Positions 12,349-23,587 of a stretch of DNA of 64,000 nt are shown one piece after another. Each line of letters begins with the position of its first letter. Position 1 is the first letter of the stretch. A program made the translations under genes and the position numbers. Source of the DNA: Mycobacterium sp. IS-836. GTDB taxonomy: Bacteria; Actinomycetota; Actinomycetes; Mycobacteriales; Mycobacteriaceae. Under the pieces are notes generated by a model. That model made no database searches and had not been told where the DNA came from. It saw nothing but the letters and a program-made list of their open reading frames with translations. Where the stretch lies: NCBI RefSeq assembly GCF_001954275.1, contig NZ_MBEU01000052.1, positions 20,904-84,903 of the forward strand, given 5' to 3'.

Positions 12349-12663
12349 GTGGCCCTTCCCCAGTTGACCGACGAGCAGCGCGCGGCCGCGTTGGAGAAGG
12401 CGGCTGCCGCACGTCGAGCGCGAGCAGAGCTCAAGGACCGGCTGAAGCGCGGTGGCACCAGCCTGACCCAGGTGCTCAAGGACGCCGAGACCAACGAAGT
12501 CTTGGGCAAGATGAAGGTTTCTGCGCTGTTGGAGGCTTTGCCGAAGGTGGGCAAGGTCAAGGCGCAGGAAATCATGACCGAGCTGGAAATCGCGCCGACT
12601 CGCCGTCTGCGTGGTCTCGGCGACCGTCAGCGCAAGGCCCTGCTGGAAAAGTTCGGCTCCTAA
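12349..12663 (+). CDS. mihF: Mycobacterial integration host factor (nucleoid-associated protein)
   Basis: 104 residues, nearly the same as the M. tuberculosis protein. mIHF is an essential DNA-binding protein that compacts and bends DNA and was first found as the host factor for phage L5 integration. A basic N-terminal helix ([18 protein letters not shown]) precedes an S13/helix-two-turn-helix-like region ([31 protein letters not shown]). The GTG at 12349 follows GGAGG at 12340-12344 and gives the experimentally accepted short form rather than longer annotated versions. Confidence 0.95.
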   Translation: MALPQLTDEQRAAALEKAAAARRARAELKDRLKRGGTSLTQVLKDAETNEVLGKMKVSALLEALPKVGKVKAQEIMTELEIAPTRRLRGLGDRQRKALLEKFGS

Positions 12664-12719
12664 CCCGGCCGCGCGATGCAGGCCGAACGGCCTGTGCGGG
12701 CACCGACCCAGGAGCGCCG

Positions 12720-13346
12720 ATGAGCGCGAGCGGGGGACCGGACGTCGAGTACGGGGCGCGTCCCGAGCCGATCGGCAACGGACGCGTGGTCGTGCTGTCC
12801 GGTCCCTCCGCGGTCGGCAAGTCCACGGTGGTCCGCTGCCTGCGTGAGCGGATCCCCAACCTGCATTTCAGCGTTTCCGCCACGACGCGGGCGCCGCGGC
12901 CCGGGGAGGTCGACGGCGTCGACTACCACTTCGTGAGCCCCGCCCGCTTTCAAGAACTCATCGACGAGGGCGCCCTGCTGGAGTGGGCCGAGATCCACGG
13001 CGGGCTGCACCGATCGGGCACCTTGGCCGAGCCGGTGCGCGCCGCCGCGGCGTCCGGGCGCCCGGTGCTCATCGAGGTCGATCTGGCCGGGGCCAGGGCC
13101 GTCAAGCGGGCGATGCCCGAAGCGATTGCGGTGTTTCTGGCGCCACCCAGCTGGGAGGACCTGGAGTCCAGGCTCGTGGGCCGCGGCACCGAGACGCCCG
13201 AGGTGATCCAGCGCCGGCTGGACACCGCCCGCGTCGAGCTGGCGGCACAGGACGACTTCGACGAGGTCGTGGTCAACAGTCGATTGGAGTCTGCGTGCGC
13301 GGAATTGGTATCCTTGCTGGTGGCAACCGCGCCTGGCCCGGATTGA
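12720..13346 (+). CDS. gmk: Guanylate kinase
   Basis: 208 residues. Phosphorylates GMP/dGMP to GDP/dGDP. The P-loop GPSAVGKST is at 28-36, and the GMP-binding segment ([17 protein letters not shown]) follows. The ATG at 12720 sits after an AGGAG-containing stretch and gives the usual length. The neighbours rpoZ and coaBC follow in the same direction, the standard actinobacterial order. Confidence 0.96.
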   Translation: MSASGGPDVEYGARPEPIGNGRVVVLSGPSAVGKSTVVRCLRERIPNLHFSVSATTRAPRPGEVDGVDYHFVSPARFQELIDEGALLEWAEIHGGLHRSGTLAEPVRAAAASGRPVLIEVDLAGARAVKRAMPEAIAVFLAPPSWEDLESRLVGRGTETPEVIQRRLDTARVELAAQDDFDEVVVNSRLESACAELVSLLVATAPGPD

Positions 13347-13426
13347 GTCGCCTGGTCAGCGCCGGACCCAAACCGATCACGCATCGAGTTTCCCACCGCT
13401 TCTACGCCGCCAGGAGATTTTCTTAA

Positions 13427-13759
<333 letters not shown>

Positions 13760-13774
13760 CAGGCCGGGCGCGCT

Positions 13775-15013
13775 GTGGACCGCAAGCGGATCGTCGTCGG
13801 CGTCTCCGGTGGCATCGCCGCCTACAAGGCGTGCACCGTCGTTCGTCAGCTCGCCGAGGCCGGTCATGAGGTCCGCGTCATCCCCACCGAATCCGCGTTG
13901 CGCTTCGTCGGGGCCGCCACTTTCGAGGCGCTTTCCGGACAGCCGGTCCACACCGGCGTCTTCTCCGACGTTCCCGAGGTGCCGCATGTGCGGCTGGGGC
14001 AGCAGGCCGACCTGGTCGTCGTCGCACCCGCCACCGCCGACCTGCTGGCCCGGGCCGTGCACGGCCGCGCCGACGACCTGCTGACCGCGACGCTGCTCAC
14101 GGCGCGATGTCCGGTGCTGTTCGCACCCGCGATGCACACCGAGATGTGGTTGCACCCGGCCACCGTCGACAACGTGGCGACTTTGCGCCGCCGCGGGGCA
14201 GTTGTGCTGGAACCCGCATCCGGGCGCCTCACCGGCGCCGACAGCGGGGCCGGACGGCTGCCCGAGGCCGAGGAGATCACCACACTTGCCCACCTGCTGC
14301 TGGAGCGCCACGACGCGTTGCCCTACGACCTCGCCGGCTGCAAGCTGCTGGTGACCGCCGGTGGCACCCGCGAACCGATCGATCCCGTCCGTTTCGTCGG
14401 CAACCGCAGCTCCGGCAAGCAGGGCTACGCAGTCGCCCGGGTCGCCGCGCAGCGCGGCGCCGAGGTCACCCTGATCGCCGGGCACACCGCCGGCCTCATC
14501 GACCCCGCCGGCGTCCACGTCGTCCACGTCAGTTCGGCGCAGCAGCTCGGGGAGGCGGTGTCCAAGCACGCCCCCGACGCCGACGTGCTGGTGATGGCGG
14601 CCGCGGTGGCCGACTTCCGGCCCGCGCAGGTTGCCGCCGCCAAGATCAAAAAGGGTGGCGACGACCCCCCCACGATCGAGCTGGTGCGCAACGACGACGT
14701 GCTGGCCGGCGCGGTGCGGGCCCGCGCCCACGGCGACCTGCCCAACATGCGGGCCATCGTGGGGTTCGCCGCCGAGACCGGCGACGCCAACGGCGATGTG
14801 CTCTTTCATGCCCGAGAGAAGTTGCGGCGCAAGGGCTGTGACCTGTTGGTCGTCAACGCCGTGGGCGACGGCAGGGCGTTCGAGGTGGACAGCAACGACG
14901 GCTGGCTGCTGGCGTCCGACGGCGCCGAGTCCGCGCTGCAGCACGGTTCCAAGACGCTGATGGCCAGTCGTATCGTTGATGCGATCGTGGCGTTTCTGCA
15001 CCACACGGGCTAG
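13775..15013 (+). CDS. coaBC: Bifunctional phosphopantothenoylcysteine decarboxylase / phosphopantothenate-cysteine ligase
   Basis: 412 residues. Carries out two consecutive steps of coenzyme A synthesis. Residues 1 to about 180 are the FMN-dependent CoaC domain (VGVSGGIAAYKA; His71; PAMHTEMW at 118-125). From about 186 (KLLVTAGGTREPIDPVRF) is the CTP-dependent CoaB domain. Two CoaC positions differ from E. coli: the Asn of PXMNXXMW is His121, and the substrate-recognition loop (residues 154-164) has no Cys where E. coli has the catalytic Cys158. The same appears to hold in other mycobacteria, whose enzyme is active. Confidence 0.95.
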   Translation: MDRKRIVVGVSGGIAAYKACTVVRQLAEAGHEVRVIPTESALRFVGAATFEALSGQPVHTGVFSDVPEVPHVRLGQQADLVVVAPATADLLARAVHGRADDLLTATLLTARCPVLFAPAMHTEMWLHPATVDNVATLRRRGAVVLEPASGRLTGADSGAGRLPEAEEITTLAHLLLERHDALPYDLAGCKLLVTAGGTREPIDPVRFVGNRSSGKQGYAVARVAAQRGAEVTLIAGHTAGLIDPAGVHVVHVSSAQQLGEAVSKHAPDADVLVMAAAVADFRPAQVAAAKIKKGGDDPPTIELVRNDDVLAGAVRARAHGDLPNMRAIVGFAAETGDANGDVLFHAREKLRRKGCDLLVVNAVGDGRAFEVDSNDGWLLASDGAESALQHGSKTLMASRIVDAIVAFLHHTG

Positions 15014-15113
15014 CGATACGGTTGCATGCGCCCGGCTGGGCCGGTTGAGCCTAGGGCGTTAAAATAATTTGTCTAACTAAGTTTTGGGTGAGGGTGACTG
15101 GAAGGATGACAGA

Positions 15114-16317
<1,204 letters not shown>

Positions 16318-16325
<8 letters not shown>

Positions 16326-16881
16326 GCAGCGGGTGGTCGGGCTCTAACGCGGGCAGGCCGTCGATGCTGCGCCGATTGCGTTCGACCAGGCGAACATAGG
16401 ACTCGGCGGGCGCCTTGGCGTGATGCGCGTCGAGCACCGGCCGCTCGTCGACGAGGTCGTAGTAGGGCACCGCGAACCCGCAGGCGTCGGCGATGCGCTC
16501 GACATCGATCACGATGACGGCACGCACGCCCGGATGCTCGCCTCCGAAATGCGTTCGCAGGCCCGCGAATTCGGCGTCGTCGGGCCGGACCGCGCGGCCG
16601 GTGCCGAACAATCGCAGGATCCGCGAGTTGCGGGTGAACGAGCAGAACATGATGGTGACGCGGCCGTTGTCGCGCAGGTGGGCGATGGTTTCCACACCGC
16701 TGCCGAACATGTCCAGGTAGGCCACGGTGTGGTCGTCCAGCACCGCGAACGTGTCCCGATACCCCTTGGGGGAGAGGTTGATCCGGCCGCCTTCGGACGG
16801 AGCGGTGGCCACGAAGAACACGGCCTGCTCGCCGATGAACTCCCGCAGCGACTCGTCGATACGCGAAAACTCTTTCGCCAC
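16318..16881 (-). CDS. Pyridoxamine 5'-phosphate oxidase-fold (PPOX/FDOR-type) protein
   Basis: 187 residues. The split beta-barrel pattern of FMN or F420-binding PPOX proteins is visible ([21 protein letters not shown] ... [27 protein letters not shown]). Such proteins reduce or oxidise small molecules using FMN or F420; cofactor and substrate here are unknown. The GTG at 16881 is supported by TAGGCT 7 bases upstream; a TTG start 27 bases earlier would span that promoter and is less likely. Convergent with metK, with overlapping 3' ends. Confidence 0.8.
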
Positions 16882-16888
16882 GCGTCGA

Positions 16889-16894
16889 AGCCTA
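16889..16894 (-). promoter_or_regulatory. Leaderless -10 hexamer TAGGCT for the PPOX-fold gene
   Basis: Minus-strand TAGGCT, 7-base spacer, then GTG at 16881; no ribosome site is present. This element decides the start codon. Confidence 0.55.
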
Positions 16895-16921
16895 ATGCAA
16901 GGCCGCAACCGAATTTGCGGT

Positions 16922-18400
16922 CTAGCCGGTGAATCGGTAGTCGTCGAGGTCGAAACGCCGGCTGCGCCAGTAGGTCTGCAACGTGGTGGCCGGGCGCAGC
17001 GGCACGTCGCCGTTCTTGTCGAAGTAGTAGCTGTTGGCCTGCCGGCAGCTGTCCTGCCAGAAGATCTGCCGGTGTCGCTTGCGCATCATCTCGGCGAAGT
17101 AGCGGTCGTTGGCCTCCTCGGTGACCTCGACCCGCGTCGCGCCCTTGCGCCGCGCGTGCTTCAGGCACCGCACGATGTGGTGGGTCTGGGTCTCGATCAG
17201 CGCGAAATACGACGAGCCGACGTAGCCGTAGGGGCCGAATACGATGAACATGTTGGGGAAACCGGGAATGCTGACGCCCTCGTAGGCCTGCAGGCGATGC
17301 TCGTCCCAGAAGCGGCTCAACGACCGGCCGCCGCTTCCGGTGACCGCGAAGGTCGGGACGTTGTCGGTGTCCATCACCTTGAAGCCCGTCGCCAGGATCA
17401 GCACGTCGACCTCGTGGTTTTCGCCGTCGGTGGTGGCCACCGCCGCGGGGGTGATCTTGTCGATCGGTTCCGTGACCAGCCGCACGTTGTCGCGGTTGAA
17501 GGTGGCCAGATACGTGTTGTGGAAGCCCGGCCGTTTACAGCCCACGGCGTAGCGCGGCGTGAGTTGCTCGCGCACCGCCGGGTCGTGGACCTGCTGACGC
17601 AGGTAGCGCAGCCCGGCCGACTCCATCCTCTTGGCCACCGGAAACACGGTGAAGTACTGCACCGCGATCGGGAAGGTCACCTCGACGAAGGCCTGGGTGA
17701 TCAGCCGCTGCACGACCTTGCCGCCGGGGATGCGCATCGCCCAGCGCGCCGGTGCGGGCAGCGGGACGTCGAACTTCGGGAAGCACCAGATCGGGGTGCG
17801 CTGAAACACGGTGAGCTGCTTGACGATTGGGGCGATCTCGGGGATGACTTGCACCGCCGACGCGCCGGTGCCGATGATCGCAACGCGCTTGCCCGTGAGG
17901 TCCTGCGCGTGATCCCACCGTGCGGTGTGCATGGTGATGCCGGCGAACGAGTCCACGCCGTCGATGTCGGGCAGATTCGGCACGGTCAGCACGCCGCTGG
18001 CGCTGATCAAGAACCTGGCGGTGATTTCGCCGCCGGGGTCGGTCTGCACCCGCCACAGCGATCGCTCGTCGTCGAACTCGGCGGAAAGCACCTTGGTGTT
18101 GAACCGGATCCGCGACCGGATGTCGTACTTGTCCACGCAGTGTTCGGCGTAGGCCTTCAGCTCGTGGCCCGGGGCGTAGGTTCGCGACCAGCGCGGGCTC
18201 TGCTCGAACGAGTACTGGTAGGAAAACGACGGAATGTCCACGGCGATACCGGGATAGGTGTTCCAGTGCCAGGTGCCGCCGACACCGTCGCCGGCCTCGA
18301 CCACGAGGTAATTGGGCAGCCGGGCCTTGTCGAGCTTGATCGCGGCGCCGATACCGGAGAACCCGGCGCCGACGATCAGGGCATCGTAGTCGGGGTTCAT
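16922..18400 (-). CDS. Flavin-containing (Baeyer-Villiger-type) monooxygenase, Rv1393c-like
   Basis: 492 residues. FAD-binding GAGFSG is at 11-16. The Baeyer-Villiger fingerprint F-x-G-x-x-x-H-x-x-x-W-D is matched at 152-163, and the NADPH Rossmann motif GTGASA is at 177-182. The enzyme probably inserts oxygen next to a carbonyl or oxidises heteroatoms using NADPH and O2. It starts in an ATGA overlap with the cyp132 stop, so the two oxygenases are co-translated and may act on the same substrate. The substrate is unknown. Confidence 0.92.
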   Translation of the reverse strand: MNPDYDALIVGAGFSGIGAAIKLDKARLPNYLVVEAGDGVGGTWHWNTYPGIAVDIPSFSYQYSFEQSPRWSRTYAPGHELKAYAEHCVDKYDIRSRIRFNTKVLSAEFDDERSLWRVQTDPGGEITARFLISASGVLTVPNLPDIDGVDSFAGITMHTARWDHAQDLTGKRVAIIGTGASAVQVIPEIAPIVKQLTVFQRTPIWCFPKFDVPLPAPARWAMRIPGGKVVQRLITQAFVEVTFPIAVQYFTVFPVAKRMESAGLRYLRQQVHDPAVREQLTPRYAVGCKRPGFHNTYLATFNRDNVRLVTEPIDKITPAAVATTDGENHEVDVLILATGFKVMDTDNVPTFAVTGSGGRSLSRFWDEHRLQAYEGVSIPGFPNMFIVFGPYGYVGSSYFALIETQTHHIVRCLKHARRKGATRVEVTEEANDRYFAEMMRKRHRQIFWQDSCRQANSYYFDKNGDVPLRPATTLQTYWRSRRFDLDDYRFTG

Positions 18401-19782
18401 GCGCGTGGCTTTCCGATCACGTGCACTCCGTCCTTCGGTCGTAGCGTCAGCGTCGCCTCGAGTTCGACGGGCGGGCCGGGCGCGAGGTCAAAGGTAAAGC
18501 GCTGACTCATGATCGCCGCCATCAGCACCATCTCCATCATCGCGAAACTCTGCCCGATGCAGATGCGCCGGCCGCCGCCGAACGGCAGGTACGCCGAGCG
18601 GGGCCGGTCGGATGGTGTGCAAAAACGGTTGGGATCGAACGTCTCCGGGTCGGGCCACCAGCGCGGGTCGTGGTGAATGTGATGGATCGGGATGAGGACG
18701 GTGGTGCCGCGACGGATGTGGTGGCCGCCGATCACGTCCTCCTCGATGGCCCGCCGCGAGATGGTCCACACTGCCGAGTAGTAGCGCTGCGATTCCTGCA
18801 GGCACGCGGTGGTCCACGGCAGCCTGCCCAGGTCGTCGGCGGTAGGTCGGCGAGCGCCGAGCACGTCGTCGATCTCGGCGAGCATCCGGTCGCGGGCGTC
18901 GGGGTGCTGCGCCATCAGATACCAGAACCAGGACATGGCGTTGGCGGTGGTCTCGTGACCGGCGAGCATGAACGTCAGGGCCTCGTCGCGGATCCGCTGA
19001 CGGGGCCAGCGCCCACCGTCGGCGCGCAGCAGCACGTTGAGCAGGTCCGCGGAGTCGGTCGGGTGCAGCATCCGGTGATCGATCACGGCGTTGACCGCGC
19101 GGTCGAGGGTCAGCGTGATGTCCTGCATGTCGCGCAGGGGCGGCGGCATGCGGACGCCGGAGAAGGCCAGCCAGTGCAGCGCGTCGTAGACGGGGGGCGG
19201 CATCAGGCCCCACAGCCCGAGTCGTTGCAGCCGCTCGGCATGCCGCAGCCCGCGCGTCGCCAGGTCGTTCATGCTTTCCACCAGCGGTCCGAAGTCCTGG
19301 CTGAACAGGGAATTGGCGACCACGCGCAGCGTCGCCTCGACCATCGTCTGGTGGATGTCGAAGCGGGTGCCCGTCGGCAGCTCGTCGGTGACGGCCGCGA
19401 TGGGGTCGATCATCAGGTCGACGATGCCGTTCAGGTGGCGCCGGGCGAAGGTCGGGTTCAGCTGGCCGCGGTGCGCCGCCCAGGAATCACCCTCGTCGGT
19501 GAGCAGGTTGATGCCGGCGGTGGCGCGTATCGGCTCGTATTCGGATGACTTGACGTATTTCAGCCGCGCCTCGTGTAGCACGTGATCGACGTAGTCGGGG
19601 TGACTGATCGAGACGAAACGCCTACTGGCGCAGCGGAATCGAACGATATCGCTGCCGGATATCCGGCTCATGAATCCGTCGCCCACGTCGAATCCGACGG
19701 TGAGGGCCTCGCGCGTCATCGTCCAAAAGCTCAGGCGTCTGGCGGGGCCCGCCAGCGGCCGCTCAGCGGTGAGGGTCGCCAT
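18397..19782 (-). CDS. cyp132: Cytochrome P450 CYP132
   Basis: 461 residues, the same length as M. tuberculosis Rv1394c. P450 signatures: I-helix oxygen-binding AGHETT at 274-279, K-helix E-x-x-R at 330-333, and the heme loop [10 protein letters not shown] with axial Cys408. The sequence groups with CYP4/fatty-acid-hydroxylase-like P450s, so a fatty acid or lipid substrate is plausible but unproven. It is divergent from an AraC-family gene; in M. tuberculosis that regulator (Rv1395) controls cyp132. The ATG at 19782 has a leaderless -10 TACAGT 6 bases upstream. Confidence 0.95.
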   Translation of the reverse strand: MATLTAERPLAGPARRLSFWTMTREALTVGFDVGDGFMSRISGSDIVRFRCASRRFVSISHPDYVDHVLHEARLKYVKSSEYEPIRATAGINLLTDEGDSWAAHRGQLNPTFARRHLNGIVDLMIDPIAAVTDELPTGTRFDIHQTMVEATLRVVANSLFSQDFGPLVESMNDLATRGLRHAERLQRLGLWGLMPPPVYDALHWLAFSGVRMPPPLRDMQDITLTLDRAVNAVIDHRMLHPTDSADLLNVLLRADGGRWPRQRIRDEALTFMLAGHETTANAMSWFWYLMAQHPDARDRMLAEIDDVLGARRPTADDLGRLPWTTACLQESQRYYSAVWTISRRAIEEDVIGGHHIRRGTTVLIPIHHIHHDPRWWPDPETFDPNRFCTPSDRPRSAYLPFGGGRRICIGQSFAMMEMVLMAAIMSQRFTFDLAPGPPVELEATLTLRPKDGVHVIGKPRA

Positions 19783-19857
19783 GACTCAACTGTAGGGGTG
19801 ACGCCGGCGCCGAGTAATGAGATTATCGGACAAGGAGTTGGGAGTTTAGGACATCGC
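19783..19857. promoter_or_regulatory. Divergent cyp132 / araC-type regulator control region
   Basis: 75 bases between divergent starts. For cyp132 (minus) TACAGT lies at 19789-19794, 6 bases from the ATG (leaderless). Toward the regulator is the inverted repeat TAAT-gag-ATTA at 19815-19825, which overlaps a GATTAT -10-like hexamer and could be an operator. The regulator start at 19858 has only distant purine-rich sequence before it. By analogy with Rv1395, the AraC protein is expected to bind here. Confidence 0.5.
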
Positions 19858-20883
19858 ATGGACCAACCGCCGACGCTGAGTCACACCGTGCACGCGACCC
19901 GGGTGCTGTGCGAGGTGGCCAACGAACACGGGGTGCCGACCAGCGAGGTGCTGGCGGGCACCGCCATCGGCCCTGCCGACCTGAACAACCCCGACACCAT
20001 GGTCAGCGCCCTCGACGAGATCGAGGCGGTGCGCCGCGTGCTCGCCCGACTTCCGGGCGAGGCCGGCATCGGCGTCGATGTGGGCAGCCGGTCCACGCTT
20101 ACCCATTTGGGATTGTTCGGGTTTGCCGTCATGTCGTGCGGCACCCTTCGGGAACTGTTTTCCATCGCGATGCGCTATTTCGCGCTGACCACGTTGCAGA
20201 TCAACCTCGCGTTGTTCGAAACCGCCGAGGAGTGCGTGATCGAGCTCGACGCCGACCACCTGCCCGCGGATGTGCGGGGCTTCTTCATCGAGCGCGACAT
20301 CGCTGGAATCCTAGCGACCACAAACACTTTCGTGCTGCCGGTCGCGGAGAAATACGCCGACCAGGTATCAGCCGAACTGGCGGTCGACGAGGAACTGCTG
20401 CGGCCGCTGCTCGACGTCGTCCCCGTGCACGACGTCGCGTTCGGCCGGGCGCACAACAGGGTGCGCATTCCGCGCGCCATGTTCGACGAGCCGCTGCCGC
20501 AGGCGGACCGGCACACGCTGGAAATGTGCATGGCGCAGTGCGACGTGCTGATGCAGAACAGCCAGGGCCGGCGAGGGATCACCGCGCTCGTGCGCAGCAA
20601 GCTGTTCCGCGATTCCGGTGTGTTCCCCACGCTTCCCGACGTCGCCGAGGAGCTCGACGTGCACCCGCGAACGCTGCGCCGGCGGCTCGCCGAGGAAGGA
20701 ACGTCGTTCCGCGCGCTGCTCAACGAAGCGAGATCCACCGTGGCCGTGGACTTGCTGCGCAATGTCGGGCTGACGGTCGAGGAGGTGTCCACCCGGCTGG
20801 GTTACACCGAAGTCTCGACGTTTTCGCACGCGTTCAAACGCTGGTATGGCGTTGCGCCCAGCGCGTATTCACGCCAAGGCTAG
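19858..20883 (+). CDS. AraC-family transcriptional regulator (Rv1395-like)
   Basis: 341 residues. The first ~230 residues match the Arabinose_bd/OruR-type sensor domain; the C-terminal ~85 residues form the AraC double helix-turn-helix ([23 protein letters not shown] ... [18 protein letters not shown]). The M. tuberculosis homologue is an AraC activator of the divergent cyp132 gene and of itself, and affects virulence. The ATG at 19858 was preferred; the open frame extends upstream into cyp132 and through the control region. The last four bases overlap the convergent esterase stop (shared CTAG). Confidence 0.93.
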   Translation: MDQPPTLSHTVHATRVLCEVANEHGVPTSEVLAGTAIGPADLNNPDTMVSALDEIEAVRRVLARLPGEAGIGVDVGSRSTLTHLGLFGFAVMSCGTLRELFSIAMRYFALTTLQINLALFETAEECVIELDADHLPADVRGFFIERDIAGILATTNTFVLPVAEKYADQVSAELAVDEELLRPLLDVVPVHDVAFGRAHNRVRIPRAMFDEPLPQADRHTLEMCMAQCDVLMQNSQGRRGITALVRSKLFRDSGVFPTLPDVAEELDVHPRTLRRRLAEEGTSFRALLNEARSTVAVDLLRNVGLTVEEVSTRLGYTEVSTFSHAFKRWYGVAPSAYSRQG

Positions 20884-21842
20884 GGGTGCAGCGCCTTCTT
20901 CAGCGCCGCCAGCCCGCGGTTGGTGGCCTCGGCGGCCGCGGGGATCACGAGGGCGAAGCTGGCGTAGCCGTGCACCAGGGTCGGCTCGTTGCTCAGTTCG
21001 GCGGGCACGCCCGCGGCGTTGAGCAGCTGCGCGTAGCGGGCGCCGTCGTCGCGCAGCGGATCGTGTTCGGCGGTCCCGATGTAGGCGGGCGGCAGACCGG
21101 ACAGGTCGGGGGCGTTGGCCGGGGCGAGGGTTACCGGCAGCGTCGTGGGGTCGCTGATGTCGATGTCGGGCAGGTACCAGGTCAGAAAGGCGTCGATGAC
21201 GTCGCGGTCCAGGATCGGCGCGGTGGCGTTCTCGGTGTACGACGGCAGTGACAGATCGGCGGTGACAACGGGGTACCACAGCAGCTGGAACGCCAGCTGG
21301 GGCCCGGCGTTCTCGCGCGCGAGGTGCGCCATGACCGCGGCGAGGTTGCCGCCCGCCGAGTCGCCGGCGACGGCGATCCGGTCCGGGTCGCCGCCCAGCT
21401 CGGCGGCGTGCTCGGCGACCCACTGCAGCGCGGCCCAGGAATCGTTGACGGCGGCGGGGAACGGATGTTCCGGCGCGAGCCGGTAGTCGACGGACACCAC
21501 GATGGCGTCGGCGCCGACCGCGTGCGCGCGGGCGACGGGCTCGTGAGTGTCCAGGTCGCCCAGCGCGAATCCGCCGCCGTGATAGAAGACGACGATCGGC
21601 GACGGCGTATCCACCCCGGCCGGCCAGTAGATCCGAACGGGAATGTCGCCGAGCTCGCCGTGCCCGACCGTCCGCTCCTCGACCCGCAGCTGCGGAAGCA
21701 TTTCCACCGGCACCTGAAGCTGCTTGAGCCGCGCGCGGGCGACCTCCACGCCGTCGGTTGCCTTGAAGGTCATCGGGTAGGCGTCGAGCAGCGCCTTGAA
21801 CGTCGGATCGATGCCTGGTCGGGCGATGGTGGGCTCAATCAT
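20880..21842 (-). CDS. lipH: Hormone-sensitive-lipase-family carboxylesterase (LipH/NlhH type)
   Basis: 320 residues, alpha/beta hydrolase. The oxyanion-hole HGGG is at 88-91, nucleophile Ser162 lies in GDSAGG, the acid is Asp261 (EHDPLRDDG) and the base His291 (LVHGY). The family hydrolyses short-chain acyl esters; no signal peptide, so it acts in the cytosol. The frame stays open far upstream through lipI, but the ATG at 21842 gives the family length. It follows lipI by 22 bases and is probably co-transcribed. The two proteins are clear paralogues, indicating tandem duplication. Confidence 0.93.
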   Translation of the reverse strand: MIEPTIARPGIDPTFKALLDAYPMTFKATDGVEVARARLKQLQVPVEMLPQLRVEERTVGHGELGDIPVRIYWPAGVDTPSPIVVFYHGGGFALGDLDTHEPVARAHAVGADAIVVSVDYRLAPEHPFPAAVNDSWAALQWVAEHAAELGGDPDRIAVAGDSAGGNLAAVMAHLARENAGPQLAFQLLWYPVVTADLSLPSYTENATAPILDRDVIDAFLTWYLPDIDISDPTTLPVTLAPANAPDLSGLPPAYIGTAEHDPLRDDGARYAQLLNAAGVPAELSNEPTLVHGYASFALVIPAAAEATNRGLAALKKALHP

Positions 21843-21864
21843 TGGTACAACATACGCCAGGGAT

Positions 21865-22833
21865 TTACCTGTACAGCGCATTGCGCAGCGCCGCGAGGCC
21901 GCGCTCCAGCGCGGCGGTGGCCGCGGGGACCACGCCGGCGTAGCCGAGGTAGCCGTGCACCATCGCCTCGGCGTTGTGCACCTCCACGGGCACACCGGCG
22001 GCGGCCAGCAGCTCGCCGTACCGGATGCCGTCGTCGCGCAGCGGATCGTGGCCGGCGACACCGATGTAGGCGGGCGCCACGCCGGCCAGGTCTTTCGCCC
22101 GGCCCGGCGCTACCCCGGGAGGCGGATCGGACAGGTCGATTTCGCCGGCATACCACCGGGAGAACGCGGCGACGGCGCGGGTGTCGAGTATTGGCGCCGA
22201 GGCGTTCTCGGTGAACGACGGCAGCGAGGGATCCCACATCGCGGACGGATACCACAGCAGCTGAAAAACCAACGCCGGTCCGCCCTTGCCGGCGCGGGCG
22301 CGTTGGGCCATCACCGCTGAGATGGTGCCGCCCGCCGAATCGCCGGCCACCGCCATCCGGGCACTGTCGGCGCCGATCTCGGTGCCGTGCTCTGCGACCC
22401 AAAGCGTTGCGGCCCAAGCGTCTTCGATCGCGGCCGGGTACGGGTGCTCGGGCGCCAACCGGTAGTCGACGGACACCACGATCGCGTCCGCGCCCACCGC
22501 GTGCTGCCGGCACTCCCCGTCGTGGGTGTCGAGGTCGCCCACGACGAAGCCGCCGCCATGAAAAAACACGACGACCGGCCAGCCGATGCTCGGCGGGGTG
22601 GCTTCGGAATCGGTTGGCGGCCAATAGATCCGGATGCCGATGGGGCCCGCCGGGCCGTCGATGGTCCGGTCCTCGACCCGCAATTCGGGATGGAAGGAGC
22701 GGCGCGGCAGGTCGCGGAACCGCTGGCGCGCAGCGTCGATGCCGTCGTCGGTCGATAGCCGGAACGGAACCGCATCCAGTACCTTCAGCAGGATGGGGTC
22801 GATCTCGTCGGCTTTTTTCTCCAAGTCGGGCAT
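21865..22833 (-). CDS. lipI: Hormone-sensitive-lipase-family carboxylesterase (LipI type)
   Basis: 322 residues. HGGG at 92-95 and Ser166 in GDSAGG; the acid (GHDPLRDDG) and base (MVHGY) segments match those of lipH. Short-chain ester hydrolysis is expected; the natural substrate is unknown. It is the first gene of the lipI-lipH pair. The ATG at 22833 has TACGGT 6 bases upstream, so the mRNA is probably leaderless. This ATG overlaps the proposed start of the divergent YhhN gene within one CATG. Confidence 0.93.
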   Translation of the reverse strand: MPDLEKKADEIDPILLKVLDAVPFRLSTDDGIDAARQRFRDLPRRSFHPELRVEDRTIDGPAGPIGIRIYWPPTDSEATPPSIGWPVVVFFHGGGFVVGDLDTHDGECRQHAVGADAIVVSVDYRLAPEHPYPAAIEDAWAATLWVAEHGTEIGADSARMAVAGDSAGGTISAVMAQRARAGKGGPALVFQLLWYPSAMWDPSLPSFTENASAPILDTRAVAAFSRWYAGEIDLSDPPPGVAPGRAKDLAGVAPAYIGVAGHDPLRDDGIRYGELLAAAGVPVEVHNAEAMVHGYLGYAGVVPAATAALERGLAALRNALYR

Positions 22834-23566
22834 GGAGGTACCGTACGCATCCCGCCTGGTGGCCGGGTGTTGGGTGGTGGCCGGCTGGGCGGGACTGGCC
22901 TACGGCATCTACCTGACGGTGATCGCATTGCGCTCACCCCCGGGCATCGAGCTGACCGGTCATTGGGTGCTGCAGCCGCCGTTCAAGGCATCGATGGCGC
23001 TGTTGCTGACGGTCGCCGCGGTGGTTCACGCCATCGTGCGCGAGCGGCGCTGGCTGATGCCGGCGCTGCTGCTGTCGGCCGTCGGCGACTGGCTGCTCGC
23101 GATCCCGTGGTGGGGGCCGTCCTTCGTCGGCGGGCTGGCCGCGTTCCTGTTGGCGCACCTGTGTTTTCTGGGCGCGCTGCTTCCCCTGGCGCACGCGCGA
23201 TCACGGCCGCGCCTCGCCGCCGCCGCGGTGATGTGCGTGGCGGCGACGTCACTGCTGGCATGGCTGTGGCCGCATCTGGGCAAGGACAAGCTTGCGGTCA
23301 CGGCCTACATCGTCGTGCTGACCGCCATGGTGTGCGCGGCACTGCTGGCGGAGCTGCCGACGATATGGACCGCGGTGGGGGCCGTGTGTTTTGCCGTGTC
23401 GGACGCGATGATCGGCGTCGGCCGGTTCATCCTGGGCAACGAGGCGCTCGCGGTGCCGATCTGGTGGGCGTACGCCGCGGCCCAGATCCTGATCACCGCC
23501 GGTTTCTTTTTCGGTCGAAAACAACCCGCCGATGACAGCCCCGAGGACCTTGAAAGCCAAGGGTAG
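22832..23566 (+). CDS. YhhN/TMEM86-family membrane protein (Rv1401-like)
   Basis: 244 residues, very hydrophobic, with about seven or eight predicted membrane segments and a short polar tail ([15 protein letters not shown]). The pattern fits the YhhN family, whose eukaryotic member TMEM86 is a lysoplasmalogenase; bacterial function is mostly untested. Start uncertain: the ATG at 22832 overlaps the divergent lipI ATG, and GTG 22859 is the alternative favoured by the plus-strand TACCGT. priA starts 21 bases after the stop, so the genes are probably linked. Confidence 0.8.
   Translation: MEVPYASRLVAGCWVVAGWAGLAYGIYLTVIALRSPPGIELTGHWVLQPPFKASMALLLTVAAVVHAIVRERRWLMPALLLSAVGDWLLAIPWWGPSFVGGLAAFLLAHLCFLGALLPLAHARSRPRLAAAAVMCVAATSLLAWLWPHLGKDKLAVTAYIVVLTAMVCAALLAELPTIWTAVGAVCFAVSDAMIGVGRFILGNEALAVPIWWAYAAAQILITAGFFFGRKQPADDSPEDLESQG
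22839..22845. promoter_or_regulatory. Back-to-back -10 elements (TACCGT / TACGGT) between lipI and the YhhN gene
   Basis: The sequence ggtaccgtac reads TACGGT on the minus strand (22845-22840; 6 bases before the lipI ATG) and TACCGT on the plus strand (22839-22844). One near-palindrome could thus serve as -10 for both directions. If the plus-strand element is used, translation of the YhhN gene would begin downstream, for example at GTG 22859, not at ATG 22832. Confidence 0.4.
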
Positions 23567-23587
23567 CAACACGTCTCGCGGGGCAGC

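Noticed and set aside
12156..12719. Upstream extension of gmk through mihF
   Set aside because: It would overlap all of mihF in another frame; the ATG at 12720 gives the normal guanylate kinase N-terminus.
15014..15113. SAM riboswitch upstream of metK
   Set aside because: The leader is only about 100 bases and AT-rich, with no multi-stem fold resembling SAM-I or SAM-IV.
16882..16908. TTG at 16908 as start of the PPOX-fold gene
   Set aside because: Rare codon, no ribosome site, and it spans the TAGGCT promoter motif; the GTG at 16881 fits better.
19582..19857. Longer N-terminus for the AraC regulator
   Set aside because: The extension runs through the start of cyp132 and the shared promoter; the ATG at 19858 gives the family length.
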